A DNA stretch of 64,000 bases from CALNYS01 sp942490855 (lineage in GTDB: Bacteria; Planctomycetota; Phycisphaerae; Phycisphaerales; UBA1924): positions 1,240,001 to 1,304,000 of the forward strand of contig CALNYS010000004.1 of assembly GCA_942490855.1 (NCBI GenBank), written 5' to 3'. The notes beneath the pieces were generated by a model that was not told the origin of the DNA, did no database searches, and was given only the letters and a program-made list of their open reading frames with translations. Made by a program: the position numbers and the translations under genes. Below, piece after piece: positions 16,230-23,338 of this stretch. Every line of letters begins with the position of its first letter. Positions within the stretch are counted from its first letter, which is position 1.

Positions 16230-16883
16230 TCAGCGCCGACGGCGGCGCGTCGCGCCGAGGGCGGCGACGCCGAAGAGCCCCGCGGCGCCCGGCGCCGGGA
16301 CGAGGCTGTCGGTGAACCACGTGCCGTTGAAGACGAAGACGTCGCCCGACTGATCGTCGCCGTTGAGGTACAGGCGGATGGTGTCCATCGTGACCCACGT
16401 CACCTGACCGGTCGCGAAGAAGTCATCGCCCGGCGCGTCGGAGCCGAAGGTGTAGTCCTCGCCCGCGAGCGTGGAGTACGTGCCGAAGTCCGTCTGCATG
16501 ACGAGGTTTCGGACGGCGATGTCGCGGTGCACGATGTTCCCGCCGCCCGAGGCGTCCACGCTGATGGGGCCGAACTCGTAGGAGAGCGAGGAGATCTCGC
16601 CGGCGAGGCTGCCGCCGCGACCGTTGTAGAGGGGGTTGGCGCCCTGCGCCTGGCTCTGCGTGTGCGTGGGGTTCTGGATGCCGTCGTCGCCCGTGACGAG
16701 CTCGAGCGCTCGCGGGCCCCACTCGAAGTACAGCGTAGGGATGTCGGTCTGCGCGCCGTTGACGGTGCGGCTCGAGGTGACGGGGCCGAAGTCCTGGCGG
16801 AACTGGACGTTCTCGATGTCCACGGCGAGCGTGGAGGAGGCGGCGGCGAGCGCGAGCGCGGTAGCGATAACGGTGCGGTGCAT
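16230..16883 (-). CDS. PEP-CTERM-like secreted protein
   Basis: 217 residues. ATG at 16883 follows GAGGGAGAAACAC; a signal peptide ends near STLAVD. The middle is beta-rich with no known enzymatic motif (SLSYEFGPISVDASGGGN; DTIRLYLNGDDQSGDVFVFNGTW). The C-terminus is the sorting tail VPAPGAAGLFGVAALGATRRRRR: a short PAPGA motif, a hydrophobic stretch and an Arg run, the planctomycete variant of PEP-CTERM. Such proteins are thought to be processed and released to the surface by an exosortase; none is encoded here. A TAGGCT box is at 16922-16927. Confidence 0.82.
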   Translation of the reverse strand: MHRTVIATALALAAASSTLAVDIENVQFRQDFGPVTSSRTVNGAQTDIPTLYFEWGPRALELVTGDDGIQNPTHTQSQAQGANPLYNGRGGSLAGEISSLSYEFGPISVDASGGGNIVHRDIAVRNLVMQTDFGTYSTLAGEDYTFGSDAPGDDFFATGQVTWVTMDTIRLYLNGDDQSGDVFVFNGTWFTDSLVPAPGAAGLFGVAALGATRRRRR

Positions 16884-17041
16884 GTGTTTCTCCCTCGCGG
16901 CGCGCGGGCGCCGGCTCGTACAGCCTACCGGCGCGGGGTCGGCGAGCAAGCATTCTTCCAGACGCGCCGGATGATCAGCGGGTTCCCGGACGCGCGGCGT
17001 GAGCTCGCGCGCTTCTCCAGCTTCACATGCGACAGCTCCGC

Positions 17042-17455
17042 TCAGAGCGACCCGCCGACGTCCCGGCTGACCGACCCGGTGCGCAGCATCGCGCTGGCCA
17101 GACGGAAGACGATCAGCAGCGCGACGAGCCCGCCCGCGGCGATGACCCACAGCTCCGGGCGCGCCCCGGGGAGGTCCACGGGGACCGGCGGGGCGAGGTC
17201 CGTGCCCCAGTCGTCGCCGGCGCCGTTCTCGCGGATCCCGTTGGCGCCGAAGGAGCGGATGTGGCCCGCGTCGGTGAGCGTGTACGGGTTCCCCCAGCAG
17301 TCGGCGTAGACGTCGTGGGGGAAGATCTCGTCGAGCGGCGGGAACGTCCCGTCGGGGAGCTGGTACTCAGCGCACTCGGCGCGCAGCGCGTGCATCTCGG
17401 CGTACATGGCGCTGAGGTCGTCGCGGGTGGGGGGGCTGACGGCGAGGATGAGCAT
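17042..17455 (-). CDS. GspG-like globular domain with C-terminal membrane anchor
   Basis: 137 residues; GGAGGGCGTC precedes the ATG. There is no prepilin leader and no N-terminal helix. Instead residues about 25-90 resemble the exposed C-terminal half of type II secretion major pseudopilins (DVYADCWGNPYTLTD, then IRSFGANGIRENGAGDDWGTDL, compared with the family's DPWGNPY and SxGxDG...GxGDDI). One transmembrane helix follows at about 102-122 (LWVIAAGGLVALLIVFRLASA). The topology is thus the reverse of a pseudopilin. It may be a calcium-binding surface domain; function unknown. No other secretion genes adjoin it. Confidence 0.6.
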   Translation of the reverse strand: MLILAVSPPTRDDLSAMYAEMHALRAECAEYQLPDGTFPPLDEIFPHDVYADCWGNPYTLTDAGHIRSFGANGIRENGAGDDWGTDLAPPVPVDLPGARPELWVIAAGGLVALLIVFRLASAMLRTGSVSRDVGGSL

Positions 17456-17501
17456 GACGCCCTCCGATGCACGGCGCTATCGGCCGCTCGGAGGGCGGGG
17501 A

Positions 17502-18047
17502 TTACATCGGCTTGCGGTCGATCGTCGCGTCGTACATCGACAGGAGCTTATTCTTGTCGAAGATCATCTCGTCGCGGCTGGTGCCGACGATCGCGTACTC
17601 GGGGGTGAGCTCGATCGCGTCCACCGGGCAGGCTTCTTCGCACATGCCGCAGAAGATGCAGCGGAGCTCGTCGATCTCGAACTTCTTGGGGTACTTCTCG
17701 CGGTCGTCCCAGGGGGACTCCTCGGCCTCGATATGGATGCAGTTGGCGGGGCAGATTGTCGGGCACATCATGCAGGCGACGCACTTGACCCTGCCCGCCT
17801 CGTCGCGGTTGAGGCGGTGGACGCCCCGGAAGTTGGAGGGCTCGAGCCCGCCCTCTTCGGGGGAGTAGTGCTCGCGCCGCTGCTCGGGGTACTTGATGGT
17901 CCGCGAGGCCGGCCCGTGCCCGAAGGAGGTGAAGAGGTGGCGGATGGTGGTGCCGAAGCCGCGGATGATCTCCGGGAGGTAGAGCCTCTCGGCGGCGTTC
18001 ATCGCGGGGGTGGGGCAGACGAGGATGTCTTCATCGCGGATGGGCAT
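17502..18047 (-). CDS. nuoI: NADH-quinone oxidoreductase subunit I (two [4Fe-4S] ferredoxin)
   Basis: 181 residues. Two complete cluster motifs: Cys89-x2-92-x2-95-x3-99 (CVACMMCPTICP) and Cys130-x2-133-x2-136-x3-140 (CIFCGMCEEACP). The intervening IHIEAE and the C-terminal TPEYAIVGTSRDEMIFDKNKLL match NuoI. In complex I it carries electrons from the peripheral arm toward quinone. It is not flanked by other nuo genes, so either the operon is scattered or this is a stand-alone copy. The ATG at 18047 is six bases from a TACACT box, predicting its own leaderless transcript. Confidence 0.9.
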   Translation of the reverse strand: MPIRDEDILVCPTPAMNAAERLYLPEIIRGFGTTIRHLFTSFGHGPASRTIKYPEQRREHYSPEEGGLEPSNFRGVHRLNRDEAGRVKCVACMMCPTICPANCIHIEAEESPWDDREKYPKKFEIDELRCIFCGMCEEACPVDAIELTPEYAIVGTSRDEMIFDKNKLLSMYDATIDRKPM

Positions 18048-18053
18048 GTGGGT

Positions 18054-18059
18054 AGTGTA
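18054..18059 (-). promoter_or_regulatory. -10 box (TACACT) for nuoI, predicted leaderless
   Basis: On the minus strand TACACT is followed by ACCCAC and the nuoI ATG (18047). Confidence 0.5.
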
Positions 18060-18087
18060 GCGTGCCCCCGAGCGGGGCTTGGCCCCC

Positions 18088-18936
18088 TCAGGGGCGCCAG
18101 TCGGTCCCGTGGATGCCCCCTCGCGAGGCGAAGAGGGGCACGGGGTGCTCGGTCCAGGGGAAGTAGTTGTAGCTGTCGACCGAGCGGCCGCTGAAGGGGA
18201 TCGGGGCGCTGGACCGCCGCGCGCTGATCGGCTCGACGTGCGCGTCCGCGGCGAGCACGTTGAAGACCCCGCCCCGCGACTCCCAGAGACGCTCGGGCCC
18301 GTCGTCGTGGCGCGAGGCGAATTCGACGAGCAGGGTCTTGGCGGACGGGTGGCGGACGGACGCCCACTGATTGGCGTGGTGGGTGAGGTTGACGTCGGGG
18401 CCCGCGGAGGCGTCGCGCCACGCGGAGGGGGAGGTGAAGCACGACACCGAGTAGTTGTAGCTCACGACGGCATACGCGGGCACGACGATGCGCTCCGGCG
18501 ACGGGGTGGTCACCGACATGTCGTGGAAGACGTCCGGGCAGCTCACCGACTCCGCCTGTCGGAGGAGGTTCTCCGCGTCGAGGTAGGGGCCCAGCATGTA
18601 GCACCACAAGATGATCTGGTCCGCGGGCAGCGCGGCGTGATCGTTCCAGCCCCAGTTCTCGATGGTCTTCATGGCGGGCGCGGGGCCGCTGAACATGGTG
18701 GGGAGCACGCCCTGATGGTCCTGCGAGTACGCGCTGGCCGCGACGCCGATGCCGCCCAGGCGATGCAAGCAGATCGCCCGCGCCGCCGCCCGCCGGGAAC
18801 CGCTGAGAGCGGGGAGCGTGATCGAGAGCAGCACGGCGACCACGCTGACGGTGACGAGCAACTCGATGAGGGTGAACGCCTGAGCGTGCGCGCGCGGGCG
18901 GGGCGAGAACGGACGCTCGGCGAACGGCGGGGTCAC
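18088..18936 (-). CDS. pseudopilin-like protein with prepilin N-terminal motif (copy 2, module end)
   Basis: 282 residues from GTG at 18936, chosen because it overlaps the upstream stop as GTGA. The leader is about 20 residues and Arg/Pro-rich, then AQAFTLIELLVTVSVVAVLLSITLPAL, the prepilin motif with +5 Glu and transmembrane helix. The site is AQA|FT rather than G|FT, so cleavage by a prepilin peptidase would be atypical. The C-terminal half has VRHPSAKTLLVEFASRHDDG and VFNVLAADAHVEPI, the H/DG region of planctomycete pseudopilins. Homologous to the 1110-1988 protein. Last gene of the 18.1-20.8 kb module. Confidence 0.78.
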   Translation of the reverse strand: MTPPFAERPFSPRPRAHAQAFTLIELLVTVSVVAVLLSITLPALSGSRRAAARAICLHRLGGIGVAASAYSQDHQGVLPTMFSGPAPAMKTIENWGWNDHAALPADQIILWCYMLGPYLDAENLLRQAESVSCPDVFHDMSVTTPSPERIVVPAYAVVSYNYSVSCFTSPSAWRDASAGPDVNLTHHANQWASVRHPSAKTLLVEFASRHDDGPERLWESRGGVFNVLAADAHVEPISARRSSAPIPFSGRSVDSYNYFPWTEHPVPLFASRGGIHGTDWRP

Positions 18937-19835
18937 AGGAAGAGCCTCATCCCGCGGGCGCCCATGCTGACGAGGTTGAAGCACACCCACTCGCTCTCGC
19001 CCTCGTCGTAGTACCAGAGCATCCCGACGCCGCAGAGGTTGCCGTTGGTGAAACGCGTGATGAAGTGCGAGGCCGCGATGAGCGCCGAGTCGTGATCCCT
19101 CGCGTACTCCTCCGCGGAGACCACTGGGGGATACAACGGGAGCGCCGTCATGCTGATCGGCTGCGCGAACCAGTACGCCCCGTCCATCCCCCGCGCGACG
19201 AGCGTCGTGGAGGAGATGTGGTCCGGCGTGCGCGCGCGGTAGAGGTGCGTCGCGACGCCCCGCTCGCCTCTCCCGATCTCGGAGAGCGTGTAGCCCTTCT
19301 TCTCCATGATGGCGGCCCAGAGCTCGCGGACGAGGGTCTCGTGGTCGGCGTCCGGGGAGAGCTCGTGGCCGAGTTCGTACTGGTACACCGACCGCAGGCG
19401 GGAGTACTCGGGGGCGTCGGGGGCGAGCGCCGCCCGTGATCCGTCGGCGCGCATCGCGGCGATGTACCGCTCCGGGCTCGCGTCTGTAAGGAAGCTCAGG
19501 CGACGGACGATCGCGTCGGTGAGCTGCGATTTCTCGGAGTCCGACGCGAGGTTGTCCGGGTCCTGGAGCGAGACGGCGAACGCGGCGGCGAGGTCGTCCG
19601 CTGTCGCCGAGGCGACCGGCGTCAGCGACGCGTCATTCACCCAGCGCTCCTCGAGGGTGAGCGCCTTCTCGACGGACGCGTCGCTCAGGCTCGACGGCGG
19701 GCTCAGCTCGTCTGCGCGCTGGCCGGCGGGGAGATCCGATCGAACGACGGCTATCGCCGCGACGCCGAGGGCGCACAGCGCGACCGCCCACAACGCCGCG
19801 TGCCGAGCCGAGCCGATTGGGCGAGGGGTTTTCAT
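18933..19835 (-). CDS. membrane-anchored hypothetical protein, partner of pseudopilin (copy 2)
   Basis: 300 residues; ATG at 19835 after CAGGAGGAACGAGC. One N-terminal helix (HAALWAVALCALGVAAIAVV) is followed by an extracytoplasmic domain. No known family is recognised. Segments shared with the 1921-2778 protein include a helical ASDSEKSQLTDAIVRRL region, an SVYQYE motif against YLIGCYE, AEEYARDHDSALIAA, and SEWVCFNLVSMGARG near the end. It lies 67 bases downstream of the Cys-rich peptide gene and overlaps the pseudopilin start by four bases, so coupling of the last two genes is likely. Candidate partner or assembly factor of the pseudopilin (inference). Confidence 0.72.
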   Translation of the reverse strand: MKTPRPIGSARHAALWAVALCALGVAAIAVVRSDLPAGQRADELSPPSSLSDASVEKALTLEERWVNDASLTPVASATADDLAAAFAVSLQDPDNLASDSEKSQLTDAIVRRLSFLTDASPERYIAAMRADGSRAALAPDAPEYSRLRSVYQYELGHELSPDADHETLVRELWAAIMEKKGYTLSEIGRGERGVATHLYRARTPDHISSTTLVARGMDGAYWFAQPISMTALPLYPPVVSAEEYARDHDSALIAASHFITRFTNGNLCGVGMLWYYDEGESEWVCFNLVSMGARGMRLFL

Positions 19836-19902
19836 CGGTGCTCGTTCCTCCTGCGAGGGGACACGGGACGCCCGACGCGGGCTCGTCGCGTGAGCACGGT
19901 CA

Positions 19903-20145
19903 TCAGTTCACGCCCGGGTCGTCGATGTCCTGCGTGACGACCTGGCAGGCGCAGTCGGCCTGGAGTTCCTGGCACGAGCACTGCGTGTTGCCGCAGTTGT
20001 AGTACGAGCAGTAGATCTTGCTCCCGCTCACCATGCAGTAATCCTTCTTCGTGCATTTCGTCGCTGCGGGCGCCGAGTGCGCCGCGAGCACGAGAGAAGC
20101 AAGGAAAACGAGGGCGGGGAACGCGTCACGTGTGCGGAGAGTCAT
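19903..20145 (-). CDS. small secreted eight-cysteine peptide
   Basis: 80 residues; ATG at 20145 after GAGGAGACCGCGA. The signal peptide is MTLRTRDAFPALVFLASLVLA, with cleavage around AHSAPA. The mature part of about 50 residues has eight Cys with spacing C-x5-C-x8-C-x4-C-x4-C-x1-C-x6-C-x1-C and ends acidic (QDIDDPGVN). I do not recognise the family. The even number and dense spacing suggest disulfides or metal binding. The start lies 20 bases inside the DUF1573 gene, so the peptide is translated with it. In layout it recalls small Cys-rich NVEALA-type peptides reported near DUF1573 genes in Bacteroidota, but the sequence is different; this comparison is inference. Confidence 0.75.
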   Translation of the reverse strand: MTLRTRDAFPALVFLASLVLAAHSAPAATKCTKKDYCMVSGSKIYCSYYNCGNTQCSCQELQADCACQVVTQDIDDPGVN

Positions 20146-20827
20146 TCGCGGTCTCCTCTAGAGGAAGTGTTGGAGCTGCGGGTGGATCTTCTGAGCGGTT
20201 GACGATCTGGATCAGGTGGTTGGTCGAGGGCCCGAGGTGGTCAGGGCGTTCGAGCACGAGATCGAGGGAGGGCGCCCCGACCGGCGCGCGGATGCGCAGC
20301 GCGTTCGACGCCCTGTCCAGCTCGCAAGGGTATTTCACGTCGCTGTTGCGCGAGGCGTAGCAGCGCGCGCCCGAGAGACCGTCGATGTACTCCGCGGGGA
20401 GCGGGATCACGATCTCGGGCGCCCACTCGATCTCTGCGGGCGCCGCCGGCACGACGCGGAGGGCGAAGCTGTTCACGCCCAGCGTGCTCTCGGCGGACCG
20501 GGCGCGCACCAGCACCGACATCGTCCCGATCTGGTTGGTCGGATGGACCTTGAGCGGGACGCTGGCGGAACCACCGGGCGTCAGCGTGAGCGGTTCACTT
20601 CCGAGTGTGGTGCAGCCGCACGACGTGCCGAACGAGTCGATGGTGAGTGTCTGACCGCTTGTGTTGGTGACGACCAACTCGCCGTTCGTGGCGGCGCCCG
20701 CCAGCGTGGTCTCCGCGATGCTCACCTCGAGGCGAACGGCCTGCGCGGCGGAACGCTCGCATGCTGACAACAGGGCTGGGATCAGTGTAAGAGAGAGCAG
20801 CGGGATTACAATGATTCGTAACGTCAT
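20126..20827 (-). CDS. DUF1573-domain lipoprotein
   Basis: 233 residues from ATG at 20827; the frame extends further upstream but into the -10 box, so that start is excluded. The signal peptide ends in lipobox LLSAC with lipid Cys23. Residues about 28-110 form the DUF1573 Ig-like domain: ATNGELVVTNTSGQTLTIDSFGTSCGCTT, with the conserved CGC, then LTPGGSASVPLKVHP. A second beta-rich region follows. DUF1573 proteins are ASH/PapD-like Ig domains of uncertain role, often surface-exposed. First gene of the four-gene module, under the promoter at 20880-20908. Confidence 0.85.
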   Translation of the reverse strand: MTLRIIVIPLLSLTLIPALLSACERSAAQAVRLEVSIAETTLAGAATNGELVVTNTSGQTLTIDSFGTSCGCTTLGSEPLTLTPGGSASVPLKVHPTNQIGTMSVLVRARSAESTLGVNSFALRVVPAAPAEIEWAPEIVIPLPAEYIDGLSGARCYASRNSDVKYPCELDRASNALRIRAPVGAPSLDLVLERPDHLGPSTNHLIQIVNRSEDPPAAPTLPLEETANDSPHT

Positions 20828-20879
20828 GCGTGTGTCGCTCGTTGCGGGCACTGACGCGTCTACTAACGGCAATAAATAC

Positions 20880-20908
20880 ATTATACGATCACTATTCGCG
20901 CCTTACAA
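20880..20908 (-). promoter_or_regulatory. near-consensus sigma70 promoter of the DUF1573/peptide/pseudopilin module
   Basis: On the minus strand TTGTAA (20903-20908) and TATAAT (20880-20885) are separated by exactly 17 bases. The -10 is perfect and the -35 differs at two positions from TTGACA. Transcription should start near 20873, giving a leader of about 45 bases before the ATG at 20827. The surrounding 60 bases are strikingly AT-rich for this genome. It is the strongest conventional promoter I see in the window. Confidence 0.75.
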
Positions 20909-20994
20909 ATAGATATTGGTCGTTTTGAGGTTTGCGCTGTCGAGATCTGAGTTCGCCGTCCCCCAATCAGGGTGTGACGGTGAGGGGGTGTGCC

Positions 20995-21330
20995 CTACGC
21001 CGCCTGGGCCACCGCCGTCGTGCGCACCACCGCCTGCGACGCGGGGAAGAGTTCCACCGCGATCAGCGCGACGCCGCTCTGGATCGTTTGCACGCGCCGG
21101 ACCACGCCGCGGGGGGCGGGGTGTTCCTCGGCGCCCTCGACGCTCGCGGTGCGGATCTGCTCGCCGGGGCGCGGGAGCTCTTCGCTGCGCGCCAGAAACG
21201 CGAGGCCTTTGTAGGACTCGTCAACAAGCCAACCCTGCTGGTACAAACTTTCGCCGGTGCTGCGCCACCAGATAGACCGGGAGCACGGCGTTCGCGTGTC
21301 GTGTCGTCGGTCGAGTGGTTCGAGGCTCAT
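20995..21330 (-). CDS. PilZ-domain protein
   Basis: 111 residues; ATG at 21330 after GTGAGGACCGCGA. It is essentially one PilZ barrel: an N-terminal Arg-rich RRHDTRTPC region where the c-di-GMP RxxxR usually lies, YKGLAFLAR in the place of the D/NxSxxG element, and VVRRVQTIQSGVALIAVELF at the end. The RRHDTR segment fits RxxxR. The (D/N)xSxxG motif is degenerate: DESYKGLAF can be read as D-x-S-x-x-G. Expected role: c-di-GMP-responsive adaptor in surface behaviour. It lies 168 bases upstream of the DUF1573 module on the same strand, but that module has its own promoter. Confidence 0.72.
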   Translation of the reverse strand: MSLEPLDRRHDTRTPCSRSIWWRSTGESLYQQGWLVDESYKGLAFLARSEELPRPGEQIRTASVEGAEEHPAPRGVVRRVQTIQSGVALIAVELFPASQAVVRTTAVAQAA

Positions 21331-21501
21331 TCGCGGTCCTCACAGGCGTGACAGACGCGCTCATCGACCGAAACGGAGTGTCCCATGACGGTGCGCGGTG
21401 GTTTTCGGGCCGATTTCTTTGCGTTTCTTCGGTAGGACGATCGGGGCGTTGGGTGTAAGTTGAATCCGGACGTCTTGTCGCGGCGTCCGGGGAGACAACT
21501 T

Positions 21502-23274
21502 ATGGAACGCCGTTCATTCCTCCAGCAGGCCGGCTTCGGCGCGCTGGCCGTCGGTCTGCTTGGTCCGCACGCGCTCTCGCGCCTCGCCGGCGCGGACCCG
21601 CGCCTCAGCGCCACGCCGTACCCCGACCCGCTCGGGTTGTTGACCCCGCCGAACCCATCGCGTCCGTTCCGCCACGTGATGCCCAGCGCGCCGTCGCGCA
21701 TGATCGCGGGCTACCCCGTCGCCGAGGAGTTCACCGGCGACTGGCCGGGCGAAGAGGTCAACCACCCGCCGCTCGAAGAGATCAACGCGAAGCGCACGCC
21801 CGACGAGACGCGCGACGTCGTGGTCGTCGGCGGCGGGATCTCCGGCCTCAGCGCCGCCTACCTCCTGCGCGAGCACGACCCGGTGGTGCTGGAGTTCTTC
21901 CCCAACTTCGGCGGAAACGCCCGCGGCGAGGTCTTCTCGGGCACGCCGTACTCGCTGGGCGGGGCGTACATCATCACGCCCGACAAGGGCACGTTCCTCG
22001 ACGACCTTTACACGCAGCTCGGGCTGCCCGACGTGGTGCGCGTGGACAACGGGCCCAACGGGGACCCCGGCGAGTCGCCCGTGGAGCTCGGCGGGAAGAT
22101 TTACGAGTCGGGCTTCTGGGACGGCGCGTACGCGAACGACCCCGACGTGACGCTCGCGTTCGAGCGGTACCGCCAGGTGGTGCTCAACTACGCGGGGGAC
22201 TACCCGGAGATCCCGCTGCCGAAGTCCGGCGCCGACTTCGTGCGCGACCTCGACCGCATCACGCTCAAGCAGAGCATCGAGGACGGCATGGGCGTCCCCG
22301 TGCCGCCCGCGCTCGCCGCGGCGATTCAGGCGTACTGCTACTCGTCGTTCTCCGCGGGGTGGGAAGAAATCTCCGCGGCGTCGGGGTGGAACTTCCTCGC
22401 GGCCGAAGAATTCGGGCGCTGGGTCTTCCCGGGCTCGAACACGTACATCGCGCACGCCATGTGGGAAGCGCTGCGGGCGCGGGAGATCCAGCAGAACGCC
22501 CCCGGTTCGCTGCTCCGTGCTGGCTGCAAGGTGTACGACGTCCGGCTGGAATCCAAGCGCGGCTCGGAGGCCGGCGGGCTCGTCACCTACGCGGACCCGA
22601 GCGGCACGCTCCGGACGATCCGCGCCAAGCGCGTCGTCGTCGCGTGTCAGAAGTTCGTCGCGAAGTACATCGTGAAGGATGTCGGCACGCTCGACCCGCC
22701 CAAGCTCGACGCGATGCACTCGCTCCAGTACCGCGCGTACGTCGTCGCGAACGTCGCCGTGCGTCGGCGCCCCGACCGCGACTTCTACGACATCTTCCAG
22801 ATCGCCAACGGGCACGACTTCCCAACGAGCGACGCGGAGGCCGAGGTGTACAACGTGCCCACCGACGTCCTGTCGGGGCACTTCGCGTCCGCGGGCGAGC
22901 GGCGCGGCGGGGTGCTGACCTTCTACTGGCCGCTGCCATGGGGCGACTCGCGGTTCCGGATCGTCGAGCCGGGCGTCAGCGACGTGCAGGTCGATTTCGG
23001 GACGCGGATGGCGTCCCACCTCACGGCGACGCTGGGGCGTCTCGGGCTGTCCCCGAGCGACGTCCAGCAGGTGCGCCTCACGCGCTGGGGGCACGCGATG
23101 CCGCTCAGCTCGCCGGGATTCATCGCCGACGGGCACGCCGAGCATCTCGTGCGTCCCTTCGAGGGCGCGGTCCACTTCGTGTCCCAGGACAACTGGGCGC
23201 TCCCGGCCGTCGAGAACTGCCTGCTCGACGCGGAGATCGTCGCGGCGCAGATCGAGTCGGACCTCTCGGCCTGA
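21502..23274 (+). CDS. Tat-exported FAD-dependent amine-oxidase-like protein
   Basis: 590 residues; ATG at 21502 after GGGGAGACAACTT. The N-terminus carries a twin-arginine signal (MERRSFLQQAGFGALAVGLLG), so the cofactor is probably loaded before export. The FAD-binding dinucleotide motif is DVVVVGGGISGLSAAYLL (about 110-135), followed by FFPNFGGNARG. A second flavin-contact region lies near the C-terminus (RPFEGAVHFVSQDNWALPAVENCLLDAE). It belongs to the flavin amine oxidase/phytoene-desaturase-like superfamily; substrate unknown. No partner oxidoreductase lies next to it. Confidence 0.8.
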   Translation: MERRSFLQQAGFGALAVGLLGPHALSRLAGADPRLSATPYPDPLGLLTPPNPSRPFRHVMPSAPSRMIAGYPVAEEFTGDWPGEEVNHPPLEEINAKRTPDETRDVVVVGGGISGLSAAYLLREHDPVVLEFFPNFGGNARGEVFSGTPYSLGGAYIITPDKGTFLDDLYTQLGLPDVVRVDNGPNGDPGESPVELGGKIYESGFWDGAYANDPDVTLAFERYRQVVLNYAGDYPEIPLPKSGADFVRDLDRITLKQSIEDGMGVPVPPALAAAIQAYCYSSFSAGWEEISAASGWNFLAAEEFGRWVFPGSNTYIAHAMWEALRAREIQQNAPGSLLRAGCKVYDVRLESKRGSEAGGLVTYADPSGTLRTIRAKRVVVACQKFVAKYIVKDVGTLDPPKLDAMHSLQYRAYVVANVAVRRRPDRDFYDIFQIANGHDFPTSDAEAEVYNVPTDVLSGHFASAGERRGGVLTFYWPLPWGDSRFRIVEPGVSDVQVDFGTRMASHLTATLGRLGLSPSDVQQVRLTRWGHAMPLSSPGFIADGHAEHLVRPFEGAVHFVSQDNWALPAVENCLLDAEIVAAQIESDLSA

Positions 23275-23284
23275 TGCGCGCATG

Positions 23285-23313
23285 AAAAAAGGCGCCGGCA
23301 CGGGGCCGGCGCC
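23285..23313 (-). terminator. intrinsic terminator for the M3 peptidase gene
   Basis: A 9-bp perfect stem (GGCGCCGGC with GCCGGCGCC, 5-base loop) is preceded on the plus strand by six A. On the minus strand it therefore reads as a GC hairpin followed by TTTTTT, 26 bases past the peptidase stop. It also separates the convergent FAD gene. Confidence 0.85.
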
Positions 23314-23338
23314 TTGGTGAACGTCGCGTTCGGGCGTG

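Noticed and set aside
18083..18097. GCCCC-CTCA-GGGGC hairpin near the end of the module as a terminator.
   Set aside because: The stem is short, lies across the pseudopilin stop and has no T-run on the minus strand.
21327..21386. A 19-codon frame ending VCHACEDRE whose stop overlaps the PilZ start (ATGA).
   Set aside because: It has a CxxC and a suggestive overlap, but no ribosome binding site, and it is too short to judge.
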